Shown here: piece after piece, positions 8,817 to 17,788 of the stretch
Layout of the letters: each line of letters starts with the position of its first letter
Numbering within the stretch: position 1 is the first letter of the stretch
Assembly (NCBI RefSeq): GCF_019693215.1
Contig: NZ_CP081183.1
Span: forward strand, 124,001 to 188,000
Source: Salinarchaeum sp. IM2453
GTDB taxonomy: Archaea; Halobacteriota; Halobacteria; Halobacteriales; Salinarchaeaceae
Direction of reading: 5' to 3'
DNA length: 64,000 nucleotides
The notes under the pieces: model-generated
Seen by the model: only the letters and a program-made list of their open reading frames with translations
The model's database searches: none
Told to the model about the DNA's origin: nothing
Made by a program: the position numbers and the translations under genes

Positions 8817-9121
8817 GACTCCCAGAATTGCCCAGTCATCCTTGATCGGGGAAACCCGGTTGCCTCCTCCACCCCGCTACCCATCGAGCGACAACTGTCC
8901 GGCAGTCCACTGCTCGCTTCCGCGCCTGATGGATTACCGCCGGTTAACCACGATGAGACATCCCTGCAGATGGTCACCGTGGTCCGTCGCCCCCGATGGA
9001 CGAGGCTTCTATGTTGGCTCCCAGGACCCGATCAGTTCCGACCGGACGCCACTGGGTTTCGGCCCCCGCTGAAGACCTGAGTGCGGGTTTACGAGCAGGG
9101 CCTAGCTGCCCGGCCTAGTCC
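8816..9121 (-). ncRNA. ffs: Archaeal signal recognition particle 7S RNA
   Basis: About 306 nt on the minus strand, with high GC against AT-rich flanks and no credible protein frame. The two ends pair (5' GGACU with 3' AGUCC). The helix-8 region has the conserved asymmetric loop sequence around CAGGCGCGGAAGCGAGCAG (near 8905-8930), and the 5' domain contains a GUAAACCCGC-type Alu-domain segment. The RNA scaffolds SRP54 and SRP19 in co-translational targeting. It is divergent from the DUF5798 gene. Confidence 0.88.
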
Positions 9122-9140
9122 ATTTATACATACGTGAACC

Positions 9141-9151
9141 ATTTTTAAGGG
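9141..9151 (-). promoter_or_regulatory. TATA-like box of the SRP RNA
   Basis: A TTAAAAAT-type box on the minus strand, about 25 nt upstream of the inferred RNA 5' end at 9121. This is the spacing expected for archaeal TBP/TFB promoters. Confidence 0.55.
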
Positions 9152-9205
9152 CCTTTCGTTCTCCGGACACAAGACATAACAGCAAAAATAATTAAATGAG
9201 TAGAC

Positions 9206-9451
9206 ATGGGACTGGGAAGCACAGCAAAGAAAATCCAGGTTCTGACGGAAACAGCAGAAACACTACTTGAGCAGTTTAAAGCTGTGAAAGAACGGATTAC
9301 AGGCTTAGAAGAAACCGCTGACGAAACAAACCGGCGGATTAAGGAATTAGAGCAGAAAGTGGAGTATCAGCAGGAGATACTCACTGCATTGGCTGAAAAA
9401 GAAGATATTGAGCTTCCTGAACCGCCTGAGACACAGTCCGAACAGGAATAG
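9206..9451 (+). CDS. DUF5798-like small coiled-coil protein
   Basis: An 81-residue, highly charged protein that is nearly all helix. After MGLGSTAKKIQ comes a coiled coil over about residues 8-68 (heptad-like TAETLLEQFKAV, ETADETNRRIKELEQKV) and a short acidic Pro-rich tail. It matches my memory of the haloarchaeal family DUF5798, whose function is not known. It stands alone between the divergent SRP RNA and the ThiR-like gene. Confidence 0.78.
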   Translation: MGLGSTAKKIQVLTETAETLLEQFKAVKERITGLEETADETNRRIKELEQKVEYQQEILTALAEKEDIELPEPPETQSEQE

Positions 9452-9472
9452 TAAGTACGAGTGAGATTTATG

Positions 9473-9484
9473 ACAGATATCTGT
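9473..9484. promoter_or_regulatory. 12-bp perfect palindrome upstream of the ThiR-like gene
   Basis: ACAGATATCTGT, about 80 bp before the regulator's start and upstream of a TATATATA box at about 9532-9540. Possible operator; no binding data. Confidence 0.3.
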
Positions 9485-9565
9485 TTACTCAGATAATCAT
9501 AAATTGCATGATCATCTAGTAGGAATAGAAGTATATATATTCATACCACAAGTAGATGGCCATGT

Positions 9566-10510
9566 ATGGTTCTTCGGCTCCCAAGCGAGGTGATTGCTGA
9601 CAAGTTCATGCCGACCGTGCGCGCCATGCTGGCAGAGGAGTTGAGCGAACATGACTATACTCAGAAAGAAATTGCAGAACGGTTGGGGATTACTCAGGCA
9701 GCTGTAAGTAATCATCTAAATGGACGAACAGCTCAGGAAGAGCGAGTGTTAAATCATCCTGACGTACAGAAGACAGTGAAAGAAATTGCCGAAGGGTTTC
9801 AGGCTGACGATCTGAATCAAATAGATGCACTAGCGGAATTACTCGTATTAGTACATGACCAGCGGGCTGGAGGAGTCATCTGTGACTTACATCAGGAAGC
9901 AGTTCCGGAACTGCAGGATCACGATTGTGATCTCTGTTTGCACGGAAATACATCATCCTCTATACTTGCAAGACGCGATGCACTTCAATCAGTAGAACGA
10001 TCAGCGTATCGGTTGAGCTCCTGTCCACATCTCCAATCGTTTATTCCAGCAGTTGGAACCAATATCGGAACAGCACTAGAAGGAGCAACTGACATTACAG
10101 ATGTTGCCGCTATACCCGGCAGAATCAAGCAGGTTGGTGGAGAAGTGCAAGTACCTGCTGAGCCAGAATTTGGCGCATCGGTCAATGTCGCAGAAGCGAT
10201 TCTTGCTGCAAATTCTGTTAATTCAGATATCCGGGGAGGGCTGAACCTACGGACGGATGAGCAATTAGTAGAAGTGGCGCAAGGCCGAGGAATAACCGTT
10301 CATGAATTTGAAGCAGAAAAAGAGAATCGGTCAGGAATGAGAGAGATATTTGAGCAACTTGGAGAGGTGCCAAAGGTGTGTTATCATCGTGGAAAGTTTG
10401 GCATGGAGCCAATTTTATTTATATTTGGAGAAACGGCAATGGAAGCTGCGGATTTGACGGTCACACTGACCACGGAAGTAGTTCACCGCGTATCAGACTC
10501 ACCTAGCTGA
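9566..10510 (+). CDS. thiR: ThiR-like regulator: HTH plus ThiN domain
   Basis: A 314-residue protein. Residues about 10-55 form an HTH (TQKEIAERLGITQAAVSNHLNGR). A middle region contains a Cys cluster (CDLHQE ... CDLCLHG), and the C-terminal half (about 140-310) is a ThiN/thiamine-phosphate synthase-type fold (PGRIKQVGGEVQVPAEPEFGAS ... VCYHRGKFGMEPILFIFG). Archaeal ThiR proteins with this layout repress thiamine genes in response to thiamine phosphates. The ThiN part here is likely a ligand sensor. No thiamine biosynthesis genes are adjacent. It is convergent with purL. Confidence 0.82.
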   Translation: MVLRLPSEVIADKFMPTVRAMLAEELSEHDYTQKEIAERLGITQAAVSNHLNGRTAQEERVLNHPDVQKTVKEIAEGFQADDLNQIDALAELLVLVHDQRAGGVICDLHQEAVPELQDHDCDLCLHGNTSSSILARRDALQSVERSAYRLSSCPHLQSFIPAVGTNIGTALEGATDITDVAAIPGRIKQVGGEVQVPAEPEFGASVNVAEAILAANSVNSDIRGGLNLRTDEQLVEVAQGRGITVHEFEAEKENRSGMREIFEQLGEVPKVCYHRGKFGMEPILFIFGETAMEAADLTVTLTTEVVHRVSDSPS

Positions 10511-10528
10511 CAGGAAGGTCTACTATGC

Positions 10529-12679
10529 CTATGTCATTTCTTGGTCAATTGCTGATCGAAGCTCTGTAACTTGTTCAGCAGACCGGGTAATCGTCTGTCC
10601 ATCGATGGTAATCGAGAGTGTGCCAGTATCCGTCCCATGGCCAATCCGAACTACAGGCGCGATACCATCAAATTGTTCTTGCACTTGTTCTGGATCAGTT
10701 GTCTGGATAATGGCCCTGCCCGGCTGTTCATGGAACAAAGCAGGACCTATGCTAGTATTCGATAGTTCAATTTCAGCGCCTACATTAGAGTCAATCATCT
10801 CTGCGAGTGCGACGGCGAGGCCACCATGTGAAACATCATGCATTGCGACCGTGTGGTCATCCTCAGCAACCTCAGCAAGATTCGAAACTACTTCGTGAGG
10901 AGTGTCAGGCAGAGTTGGGAACTGGTCACTTCCACCAAATGATTCCAGATACTGAGATCCACCGAGAGACGGTGTTGTCTCAATTCCAAAGTCCCCAACA
11001 AGGAGAATCTCTCCGTCAGTGTCCAAGGTAATATCCGGCGTCTCGTACCCGTATTTTACTCCTGTCATTGCGATGGTTGGAGTTGGAGGGATCGGGCCTG
11101 CAGGGGAGTCATTATATAATGAAACATTGCCACCGACAACTGGGACAGAGAGTTCTTTGCATCCATCGGCCAATCCTTCGACAGTCTGAGAGAATGCATT
11201 ATATATATCAGGCTTCTCAGGATTGCCACCATTTAAGCAATCAACAGCAGCAAGTGGAGTTGCTCCGAGTACTGCTAAATTCGTCGCATTCTCAATTGCA
11301 ACAGCGCGTGCACCGCTGTATGGTGCAGAAGTTGTCCAGTTCGGTGCAGAACCAGCGGAAAGAGCAACCGCTATTTCTTCGTCGCCAGCAGTAGCTTCAT
11401 GCATTGCAAGCAGTGCAGCATCATGTCCGGGAGGAATTACTGTGCGGGTCCCGACTTCGTGATCGTACTGTCTGTAGACCCACTCCTTCGAGGCAATAGA
11501 AGGATGTCCAATAATAGTATCAAAGGCTGATTCGATATCGACATTATTCGGAATATTTGTTTCTGGAGAAGGTGACGGCTCAGTGGGTAGATCATGTGAT
11601 GGCGCTCCTTCCGCAAGGAATTCTGCAGGGACATCGACGACTGTTTCGCCGTTGAATGTACAAACATAGTTTCCATCTGCAACTTCTCCAATTACCGAGC
11701 ATCCAAGGTCGTACTTTTCAACGACTTCCACAACTCTATCGACATTTTCAGGTGTAACCTCATAGCACATCCGCTCTTGAGACTCAGCAAGGAGGATTTC
11801 AAGAGCGTTCATCCCTGGTTCTCGCTGGTGAACTCGCTCAAGTTGAATGTGTGCACCAAGGTCTCCTTGGGCTGCCATTTCACTGGTTGCACCACCAAGA
11901 CCGGCTGCTCCGAGATCTCGAGCAGCTTCCACAAGGTCTTCATCGATTAATTGTTCGTTCGTTTCGATAAGCAGTTTTTCTGCATATGGGTCCCCAACTT
12001 GAACTGCCGGCCGATCTTCTGTTTCGGCGTCCTCACTCAGATCTTCTGAGGCAAAGCTAGCACCGCCGAGCCCATCACGTCCCGTCGCATTACCAACTAA
12101 AACGAGTTTATTTCCTGATTCGTTTACTGCTGCCCGAAGCATCCGATCTTCAGAAGTGACGCCGACACAGGCAACATTGACAAGTGGATTTCCTTCATAT
12201 CCTGAGTGAAAATCAACACTACCGGCGACAGTAGGAACCCCGATTGAATTACCATAGTCTGCAATACCTTCAACAACACCCTCAAAAAGGTATTGTGAGT
12301 GTTCCTCTTCAAAGTCACCAAAGTACAAAGAATCGGCTAATGCGATTGGATAAGCACCCATTGACATGGTATCTCGGACAATACCTCCTACACCTGTCGC
12401 AGCTCCGTCGTAGGGATCAACATATGAAGGATGGTTGTGGCTTTCAATTCCCATCGTGATGTACGTCTCACTGTTGGGTAGTTCAACAACTGCTGCATCG
12501 TCTCCCGGCCCAACGACAACGTTGTCATCGTCCGAATCAAACGCAGTTAACAACGGTCGTGAGGATCGATATGCACAGTGCTCGCTCCAGAGGTTTTCAA
12601 ACAGTGCCGCCTCCTCGCTTGTAGGCTCACGACCAAGTGTTTCAGTAATTAACTCCCGGTCTGGAACAGAGAGGCTCAT
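10529..12679 (-). CDS. purL: Phosphoribosylformylglycinamidine synthase subunit PurL
   Basis: A 716-residue small-type PurL. ATP and substrate motifs include GPGDDAAVV (about 57-65), [25 protein letters not shown] (catalytic His in SHNHPS) and a second AIR-synthase-like repeat with MTGVKYG and [16 protein letters not shown]. It converts FGAR to FGAM using ammonia from the PurQ subunit, with PurS as third partner; neither is adjacent. Length and domain order match archaeal and Gram-positive PurL. The gene ends 18 bp from the convergent ThiR-like stop. Confidence 0.96.
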   Translation of the reverse strand: MSLSVPDRELITETLGREPTSEEAALFENLWSEHCAYRSSRPLLTAFDSDDDNVVVGPGDDAAVVELPNSETYITMGIESHNHPSYVDPYDGAATGVGGIVRDTMSMGAYPIALADSLYFGDFEEEHSQYLFEGVVEGIADYGNSIGVPTVAGSVDFHSGYEGNPLVNVACVGVTSEDRMLRAAVNESGNKLVLVGNATGRDGLGGASFASEDLSEDAETEDRPAVQVGDPYAEKLLIETNEQLIDEDLVEAARDLGAAGLGGATSEMAAQGDLGAHIQLERVHQREPGMNALEILLAESQERMCYEVTPENVDRVVEVVEKYDLGCSVIGEVADGNYVCTFNGETVVDVPAEFLAEGAPSHDLPTEPSPSPETNIPNNVDIESAFDTIIGHPSIASKEWVYRQYDHEVGTRTVIPPGHDAALLAMHEATAGDEEIAVALSAGSAPNWTTSAPYSGARAVAIENATNLAVLGATPLAAVDCLNGGNPEKPDIYNAFSQTVEGLADGCKELSVPVVGGNVSLYNDSPAGPIPPTPTIAMTGVKYGYETPDITLDTDGEILLVGDFGIETTPSLGGSQYLESFGGSDQFPTLPDTPHEVVSNLAEVAEDDHTVAMHDVSHGGLAVALAEMIDSNVGAEIELSNTSIGPALFHEQPGRAIIQTTDPEQVQEQFDGIAPVVRIGHGTDTGTLSITIDGQTITRSAEQVTELRSAIDQEMT

Positions 12680-12769
12680 TCAGATAGGTGTTACCCGAGA
12701 TGCAATAAATGGCTTTCTAAGAGAATACTTACAAGCCTAGCAAGGCAGAAACTAACCTCTTCGGAAGTA

Positions 12770-13090
12770 GAAAGATGTTAATCAGAGGAATTGCGCAGGT
12801 TCAGCCGTTGACGTAGCTCTAAAGCAGTACCATGATCCGCAAGCGGTGGGTCGGCCATGCCCTGACATACTTGGTGGTGACGGGAGAATGGAGTCTGTCC
12901 ACGGGTATAATCTCGTTCGAAGCCAGCCTCATGATCAAAAACCGTCACAATCTGTGATCCGGTATTACCTAACTTGAATGGTTCTACGTAGGCTGACCGA
13001 CAGCTGTATCCTCGCCCTACCGCGCTACTCAGTCGCTCCACTCACTGCGTGGCTCCTTGAGAACAGGAACGTAGCCTGTAAAAGTTAGTC
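12770..13090 (+). mobile_element. Noncoding IS200/IS605-like remnant between purL and the PHP gene
   Basis: A GC-richer block in a 470-bp gap. Its right side (about 13010-13090) ends in a CTCCTTGAGaacAGGAACGTAGCCTG-like segment, also found in inverted orientation at 58150-58200, so both are ends of related elements. A minus-strand open frame (12778-13041) runs through it but has no domain I recognise and lies across the repeat, so I do not call it a gene. The rest of the gap (12680-12770) holds only the purL promoter region. Confidence 0.5.
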
Positions 13091-13150
13091 AATAAGTTAT
13101 ATGCTGTCTGTATCAAGAGACTTTTTTAACCAGCAGTTGAAGAAATTACT

Positions 13151-13837
13151 GTGCTGTCGGTCGAGTTGCATGCACATTCCGAAGCTTCGCATGATGGGCG
13201 TGATCCTGTTGAATCGCTTGTCGAGCAAGCTGACAGAGTTGGATTGGATGGTCTTGCGGTGACGGATCACGATACAATAGACGCATCTCTTCAAGCAGCA
13301 AAACTGGCTGAAAAAAAGGGAATGGTTGGGATTCCTGGTATTGAGATTAGCACAAAGGTTGGTCATGTCCTTGGATTAGGGATAACTGATCGAGTCAAGC
13401 CGGGACTCTCTTTTCAAGAGACACTTAGACAGATACACAGCCAAGATGGTATTGCGGTGCTTCCTCATCCGTTTCAAGAATACCGACACGGAGTAGGGGC
13501 ACATATATCAAAAGAGGAAATGGCTATGGCAGATGCAATTGAAATATATAACTCACGAACACTGTTTGGGATACGGAACTTAGAGGCAAAATGGTACGCT
13601 GAAGCATATGGCCTTCCGATGACAGCAGGAAGCGATGCACACATAGCCAAGATGGTCGGACAAGCCAAGACAATTGTGAACACAACTGATCGGTCGGTTG
13701 AAGGAATCGTCAACGCAATCAAAGATGGAAAAACAGAGATTGATGCCCGCCGGACACCATGGCATATTAGTTTTCGACAGGCTGCAGGCGGCATCAGACG
13801 ACGGGTTAAGCGGCGTGTTAAAAAACTTCGAAGATGA
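13151..13837 (+). CDS. PHP-domain phosphoesterase
   Basis: A 228-residue protein with a GTG start (MLSVELHAHS). The PHP metal-binding motifs are all present: HAHS (7-10), TDHDT (about 37-41), the Glu in GIEIS, HPF near residue 100, and SDAH near 157. The family includes trinuclear-metal phosphoesterases such as histidinol phosphatase and nucleotide or oligoribonucleotide hydrolases. It overlaps by 4 bp with an asparagine-synthase-like gene, so the two probably act together; the substrate is unknown. The C-terminus is Arg/Lys-rich (RRRVKRRVKKLRR), unusual for an acidic haloarchaeal proteome and perhaps nucleic-acid-binding (inference). Confidence 0.85.
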   Translation: MLSVELHAHSEASHDGRDPVESLVEQADRVGLDGLAVTDHDTIDASLQAAKLAEKKGMVGIPGIEISTKVGHVLGLGITDRVKPGLSFQETLRQIHSQDGIAVLPHPFQEYRHGVGAHISKEEMAMADAIEIYNSRTLFGIRNLEAKWYAEAYGLPMTAGSDAHIAKMVGQAKTIVNTTDRSVEGIVNAIKDGKTEIDARRTPWHISFRQAAGGIRRRVKRRVKKLRR

Positions 13838-14937
13838 CAATAAACGGAATATCACAGGATGAAGCTCGCCGTGCGATAGAAGGACAAAATCCATTTCCAG
13901 GAACACGAGGATTTGCTGGGGAGATTGATGGAGCCCTCATTCGAGATGTGCTCGGAAGGGAGTTGATATACATTGAAACAGAACCAAAACAAGGAGTCGG
14001 TCGGAAATGGGCATTTGATCCGGGTCAACTACAAGAGCCAGAACTCGTTCCAGCGGGATACAGATATTCGCTTACAGAAGAGGAACAGGAGCAGATTTGG
14101 AATCTTCCAAATCCAGATCCAGTCACAGAAAGAAAGACCGCACTTGCGCAACTCAGTACTGCAATAGAGACGGCCATTGCGGACGTTGACCCTACCATTC
14201 CAGTTGCTTTCTCAGGAGGGGTTGATTCAGCATATCTAGCGGCAGCAACCGAAGGGCCACTGTATGTGTGTGGATTTGAGGGAAGTAAAGATATAATTGC
14301 TGCTAAGAAGGCAGCAGCGACACTAAACCGAAATCTGAAGATAATTGAATTAACTCACGAACAGCTTAGAGATGCAACGGTGGAAGTAGTTAATGCAATT
14401 GGTCGAACAAATACAATGGATGTGACTATTGCATTGCCATTGTACTTGACAGCTAAGCAAGTTGCAGATGACGGCTTCGACCAGTTGCTGCTGGGACAAG
14501 GAGCCGATGAATTATTTGGTGGATATGCAAAAGTGGCAAATGCAAGTAATGATCCCAGAGTTTCGGCAACAACGATTAGAGAAGCTAGAAATGAGGTTTT
14601 GAAAACGATCCCAGATCAAATGGAACGAGACATGCGTGCGATAAAAAACGCTTCAGTGACGCCGATTTGTCCATACTTAGACGACAGAGTGGTATCTGCT
14701 GCGCTCGAGTTACCGGAGGAGCTGCTGATTGCTGATGATCAGCGAAAGGTTGGGTTACGACAAATTGCAGAGACAAAGCTTCCTGAAGAGGTAGCCTATA
14801 GAGACAAAAAAGCACTTCAGTACGGAAGTTATGTGTCACGAGAACTAGATCGTTTGGCTCGACAGGAGGGATATAAACGACGAATCGACAACCATGTTGA
14901 GAAATATATCCGACATCTGATTTCTAAAGAGAATTAA
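13834..14937 (+). CDS. Asparagine-synthase-like ATP-pyrophosphatase lacking a glutaminase nucleophile
   Basis: 367 residues. The C-terminal two thirds is the AsnB synthetase domain, with PP-loop FSGGVDSAYLA at about 126-136, GQGADELFGGYAK and CPYLDDRVV. The first 80 residues resemble only the end of a class II glutaminase domain (DGALIRDVLGRELIYIE, WAFDPGQL, VPAGYRYSL). The N-terminal Cys needed for glutamine hydrolysis is absent. It may use free ammonia or adenylate another substrate. Coupled to the PHP gene. Confidence 0.85.
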   Translation: MTINGISQDEARRAIEGQNPFPGTRGFAGEIDGALIRDVLGRELIYIETEPKQGVGRKWAFDPGQLQEPELVPAGYRYSLTEEEQEQIWNLPNPDPVTERKTALAQLSTAIETAIADVDPTIPVAFSGGVDSAYLAAATEGPLYVCGFEGSKDIIAAKKAAATLNRNLKIIELTHEQLRDATVEVVNAIGRTNTMDVTIALPLYLTAKQVADDGFDQLLLGQGADELFGGYAKVANASNDPRVSATTIREARNEVLKTIPDQMERDMRAIKNASVTPICPYLDDRVVSAALELPEELLIADDQRKVGLRQIAETKLPEEVAYRDKKALQYGSYVSRELDRLARQEGYKRRIDNHVEKYIRHLISKEN

Positions 14938-15102
14938 CTAATGCAGCAAGCACGGTCTAAAGGGAGCACCTCGGCGCAATTTGTTATTGACTACTGAGAA
15001 ATATAGAGAAACGATGTAAAGTGTGGCCATAATATAAGAAAATTTTATTTCTGTACTGGTCGAATACGGAACCTTCTTGCAAACGCTGTCGCAAGGCTAT
15101 AT

Positions 15103-15537
15103 ATGCCAAATCTGATGGATACGTATCTTGAAAATCGGTTTCATGTTCAACCAAGTGATACAAACAATAATGGAACCGTACACGGTGGAACGGTGATGAA
15201 GTGGCTGGATGAAGTTGGTGCAATGTCAGCAATGCGGGTAGCAGGCGGAACAGTTGTAACAGCACAGATGGGCCCGATTAGCTTTGAATGTCCTGTTCCA
15301 CTTGGAGGTATCGTGCTAATACGATCATATGCTTATCAGACTGGGAACACGAGTATCAACGTATGGTTTGAAGCCTATCGTGAGCACATTGAGTCCGGTG
15401 AAACAGAACACATCACGTCTGCAAAAGCAACATATGTAGCGATTGACGAAGACGGGGCACCAGTATCTGTGCCGGATATAGCAATTGAATCAGATGAAGA
15501 AAAACAACTTCACGAACAAACTAATAAAAATCTTTAG
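15103..15537 (+). CDS. Hotdog-fold acyl-CoA thioesterase
   Basis: A 144-residue single-hotdog protein of the YciA/acyl-CoA hydrolase type. NNNGTVHGGTVMKWLDEVGA carries the GG-x-MKWLDE central-helix signature, with Asp in WLDE as the likely catalytic residue. SVWFEAYRE-like and SAKATYVAIDEDG strands complete the fold. Such enzymes cleave acyl-CoA thioesters. A TATATAT stretch lies just before the ATG. Its stop is 1 bp from the stop of the convergent coiled-coil gene. Confidence 0.87.
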   Translation: MPNLMDTYLENRFHVQPSDTNNNGTVHGGTVMKWLDEVGAMSAMRVAGGTVVTAQMGPISFECPVPLGGIVLIRSYAYQTGNTSINVWFEAYREHIESGETEHITSAKATYVAIDEDGAPVSVPDIAIESDEEKQLHEQTNKNL

Positions 15538-15538
15538 A

Positions 15539-16648
15539 TTATTCTGAGAACATGTCGCTCAGCTGCTCTCTCCAAGCACGGAATTCATCCAGCTGTTCCT
15601 GTTGTTGATCAATTGTTTCTGTGAGATTATCTACTTGGGTTGCAAGTTCATCAACTTCCTGTGCATCTGGTAAGTCATCCGATTCGAATTCTGCCTCAAG
15701 ACGATTTACATCTGCAGCAAGTGAATCAAGCCGAGTATTAACGTCACGTTCTGATAGTTTCGTTTCAATTTCGTCAAGACGACGGTCAAGACGGTTAACT
15801 TCTTTAGCTAGCTCTGAGGTATTTTTCTCTAAGTCTGCGAGAGTGTCATCTCTTGCTGCATCAACCAATTTTTCCAGAGCAGATTCGTATGCAGCAATAT
15901 TCTCGACTCTCTTTTGTAAGTGATCGATTTTCGCATTAACAGACCGACTTACCTCAAGCCCCAGTGCCTCACGAAGTTGTTCAATTTCATCCTCGTCTAC
16001 CTCTCCAGATTGGATCTCATCTGTAATATCAGACACAAGGGTACTAGATGATGAGGTATCAGCTTCAGCAGACGGGTTGGATGAACTGGCATGCTGTGCA
16101 ACATCTGGTGAACCAGACTGAGATTGGCTTGTGCCTTCTGGTATTGTAGTAGACGATTGTTCTACGGCAGATTCTCCTGGACCTGTCGTAGAAAGCATGT
16201 CTTTGACCGATTGAGATTGTTCAATTGGCGCAATGTCCTCAATAGAGGTGATTGCCTCCTGTGCAGGGGCTTCAATGTCAGATTTATTTTCGGATACAGT
16301 AAGCTCAGGAGTTCTCATAAACGGAGAAGCTTCATCAGGGTCATCAATACGAATTCCATAGACAGTTTCAACTGTCTCTCCTGGAGAAATTGTACGCTCA
16401 TAAACAATTTGGCCATCCTGATAAGCAGTCCACCGGTCTTTATCGTACTTTGGATGAAACCCGATGTCGTCCATCGAAAAGGATGGAGGGAGGGTGTCGG
16501 TTACCTGAATATTACGGGCTGTATCGTGTTCCGAGGTAATTCGAAGTCGAATAACAGGGACAGCAAGCTCATCAGCACTAAATGATTTTGTAACTTGAAT
16601 GTTATCTTCTTCAAGGATAATCTCGTCGTCTAGTGTATACGTACTCAT
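15539..16648 (-). CDS. Uncharacterised protein: beta-rich N-terminal domain plus long coiled coil
   Basis: 369 residues. Residues 1-115 look like a beta-sandwich (alternating strands, NIQVTDTLPPSF and ISPGETVETVYGIRIDDP, reminiscent of DUF11/CARDB-type Ig-like modules). Residues 120-200 form a Ser/Thr/Gln-rich acidic linker, and 205-369 are almost continuous coiled coil (VNAKIDHLQKRVENIAAYE, ELAKEVNRLDRRLDEIETKL). No signal peptide or membrane helix is visible, so it is probably cytoplasmic. I do not recognise a named family; a structural or adaptor role is a guess. Confidence 0.75.
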   Translation of the reverse strand: MSTYTLDDEIILEEDNIQVTKSFSADELAVPVIRLRITSEHDTARNIQVTDTLPPSFSMDDIGFHPKYDKDRWTAYQDGQIVYERTISPGETVETVYGIRIDDPDEASPFMRTPELTVSENKSDIEAPAQEAITSIEDIAPIEQSQSVKDMLSTTGPGESAVEQSSTTIPEGTSQSQSGSPDVAQHASSSNPSAEADTSSSSTLVSDITDEIQSGEVDEDEIEQLREALGLEVSRSVNAKIDHLQKRVENIAAYESALEKLVDAARDDTLADLEKNTSELAKEVNRLDRRLDEIETKLSERDVNTRLDSLAADVNRLEAEFESDDLPDAQEVDELATQVDNLTETIDQQQEQLDEFRAWREQLSDMFSE

Positions 16649-16756
16649 ATTGTCTGTTTGTAATATACCTGAAAAGATAAAGGTTGTACCGCGAAACTGT
16701 GAATATATTCGTGATACCTTTATCTCCTATTAGTCCAACAGGACCGCCCTCAAGGA

Positions 16757-17587
16757 CTAGAGTTCGATAGTGTCACCAATTCGTGCGATATCCAGTGATC
16801 GTGGATATTTAAAAGAGCTAGCATGCTCGTGTAGCGCAGTTGGATCTGCGGTTAATCCGCGCCACATATCCCAGTGACTTGGTAGTAATCGATCAAGTTG
16901 TAGTTGATTTGCTGCCTTGATAACTTCATTTTCGTCATTATACCATTTGGTTTCTTTTGGCTCTCTGGTTTGCTTGTCCAATATCATTCCTCGCGATCCG
17001 AATGCAAGCATTCCAAGATCAATATCGTATTTTTCGCCAATTTCAGTAAAGTAGTCACTGGGACGAGCATCGCCACCATGAAAAAATGTGCCGGACTCAT
17101 GTTCTATAACATATCCAACTGGATCGGTCGCGTCAGGATCGTGAGCCCGTTCAATATGGATCGTGAACTCACCGACGGTAATAGTGTCTCCTGACTCAAC
17201 CAAACCAAATTGTTCTTCGGTCAATTCCCCGTGTTCGAGCCAACTTTCTTCATCTGTTACATCAAGCGACGCTGGAGGAGCATACATTTTTGCATTAGTT
17301 TCCTCCATAATTGGGACCTTCGTCTCACGATGGACGTGGTCTGAGTGTTCATGAGTAGCAAGGATTGCGTCAGCATCAACAACATCCTCTGGGTTAAATG
17401 GAACGGGGATCATTCGTACAGTTCGGGGGGGATCTCCTGTCCCAAGATAAGGATCAATAAAAAGCGTAGTGCCGTTTGAGCCCTTGAGTACAGCACCGTT
17501 ACAGCCAAGATACCAGATAGTAGTTGTTGATGGTGTTGCCTCAGCAATTGCATTTGGGAGCCAGTCTCCCCAGTCACTTGTCGGCAT
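16757..17587 (-). CDS. MBL-fold metallohydrolase, UlaG-like
   Basis: About 276 residues from MPTSDWGDWLPN; the upstream open stretch to 17692 has a different character. Metallo-beta-lactamase motifs are ATHEHSDHVH (about residues 96-105), FHGGDARPSDY and the late HWDMW. The layout GAVLKGSNGTTLFIDPYLG at the start is that of UlaG, the L-ascorbate-6-phosphate lactonase, and of many generic relatives. The true substrate is unknown. It is divergent from aconitase. Confidence 0.85.
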   Translation of the reverse strand: MPTSDWGDWLPNAIAEATPSTTTIWYLGCNGAVLKGSNGTTLFIDPYLGTGDPPRTVRMIPVPFNPEDVVDADAILATHEHSDHVHRETKVPIMEETNAKMYAPPASLDVTDEESWLEHGELTEEQFGLVESGDTITVGEFTIHIERAHDPDATDPVGYVIEHESGTFFHGGDARPSDYFTEIGEKYDIDLGMLAFGSRGMILDKQTREPKETKWYNDENEVIKAANQLQLDRLLPSHWDMWRGLTADPTALHEHASSFKYPRSLDIARIGDTIEL

Positions 17588-17753
17588 ATTAGTAGTTGAG
17601 TAGCGTCGTCGTATAGATTCCACGCTTCGATGCAGCAAACCGAGGGAAACAACCGTAGGCACGGTGGGTCGAGGATTTTGTAGTTCCCTCAACCGTTGGT
17701 TTCGGGAAGGTAGCTTGGAGGTGACCTATGACTGAATGACAACCTGTTTCCAG

Positions 17754-17763
17754 AAATTTATAT
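17754..17763 (+). promoter_or_regulatory. TATA-like box of aconitase gene
   Basis: AATTTATATG about 30 nt before the ATG at 17789 but only about 20 nt before the ATG at 17777. This favours the downstream start with a near-leaderless transcript. Confidence 0.45.
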
Positions 17764-17788
17764 GTGAGTATTACTGATGACAGATAAC

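Noticed and set aside
8842-9072. Open frame opposite the SRP RNA
   Set aside because: The region folds as the SRP RNA on the other strand; the frame is incidental.
12778-13041. Minus-strand open frame of 87 codons
   Set aside because: It lies across a block whose end recurs as a repeat elsewhere, has no recognisable domain and no promoter or ribosome site that I can see.
17640-17700. Short inverted repeat (GAGGGAA / TTCCCTC) between the MBL gene and aconitase
   Set aside because: A 7-bp stem with a loop of about 35 bases, weak and without a second copy; not enough to call a feature.
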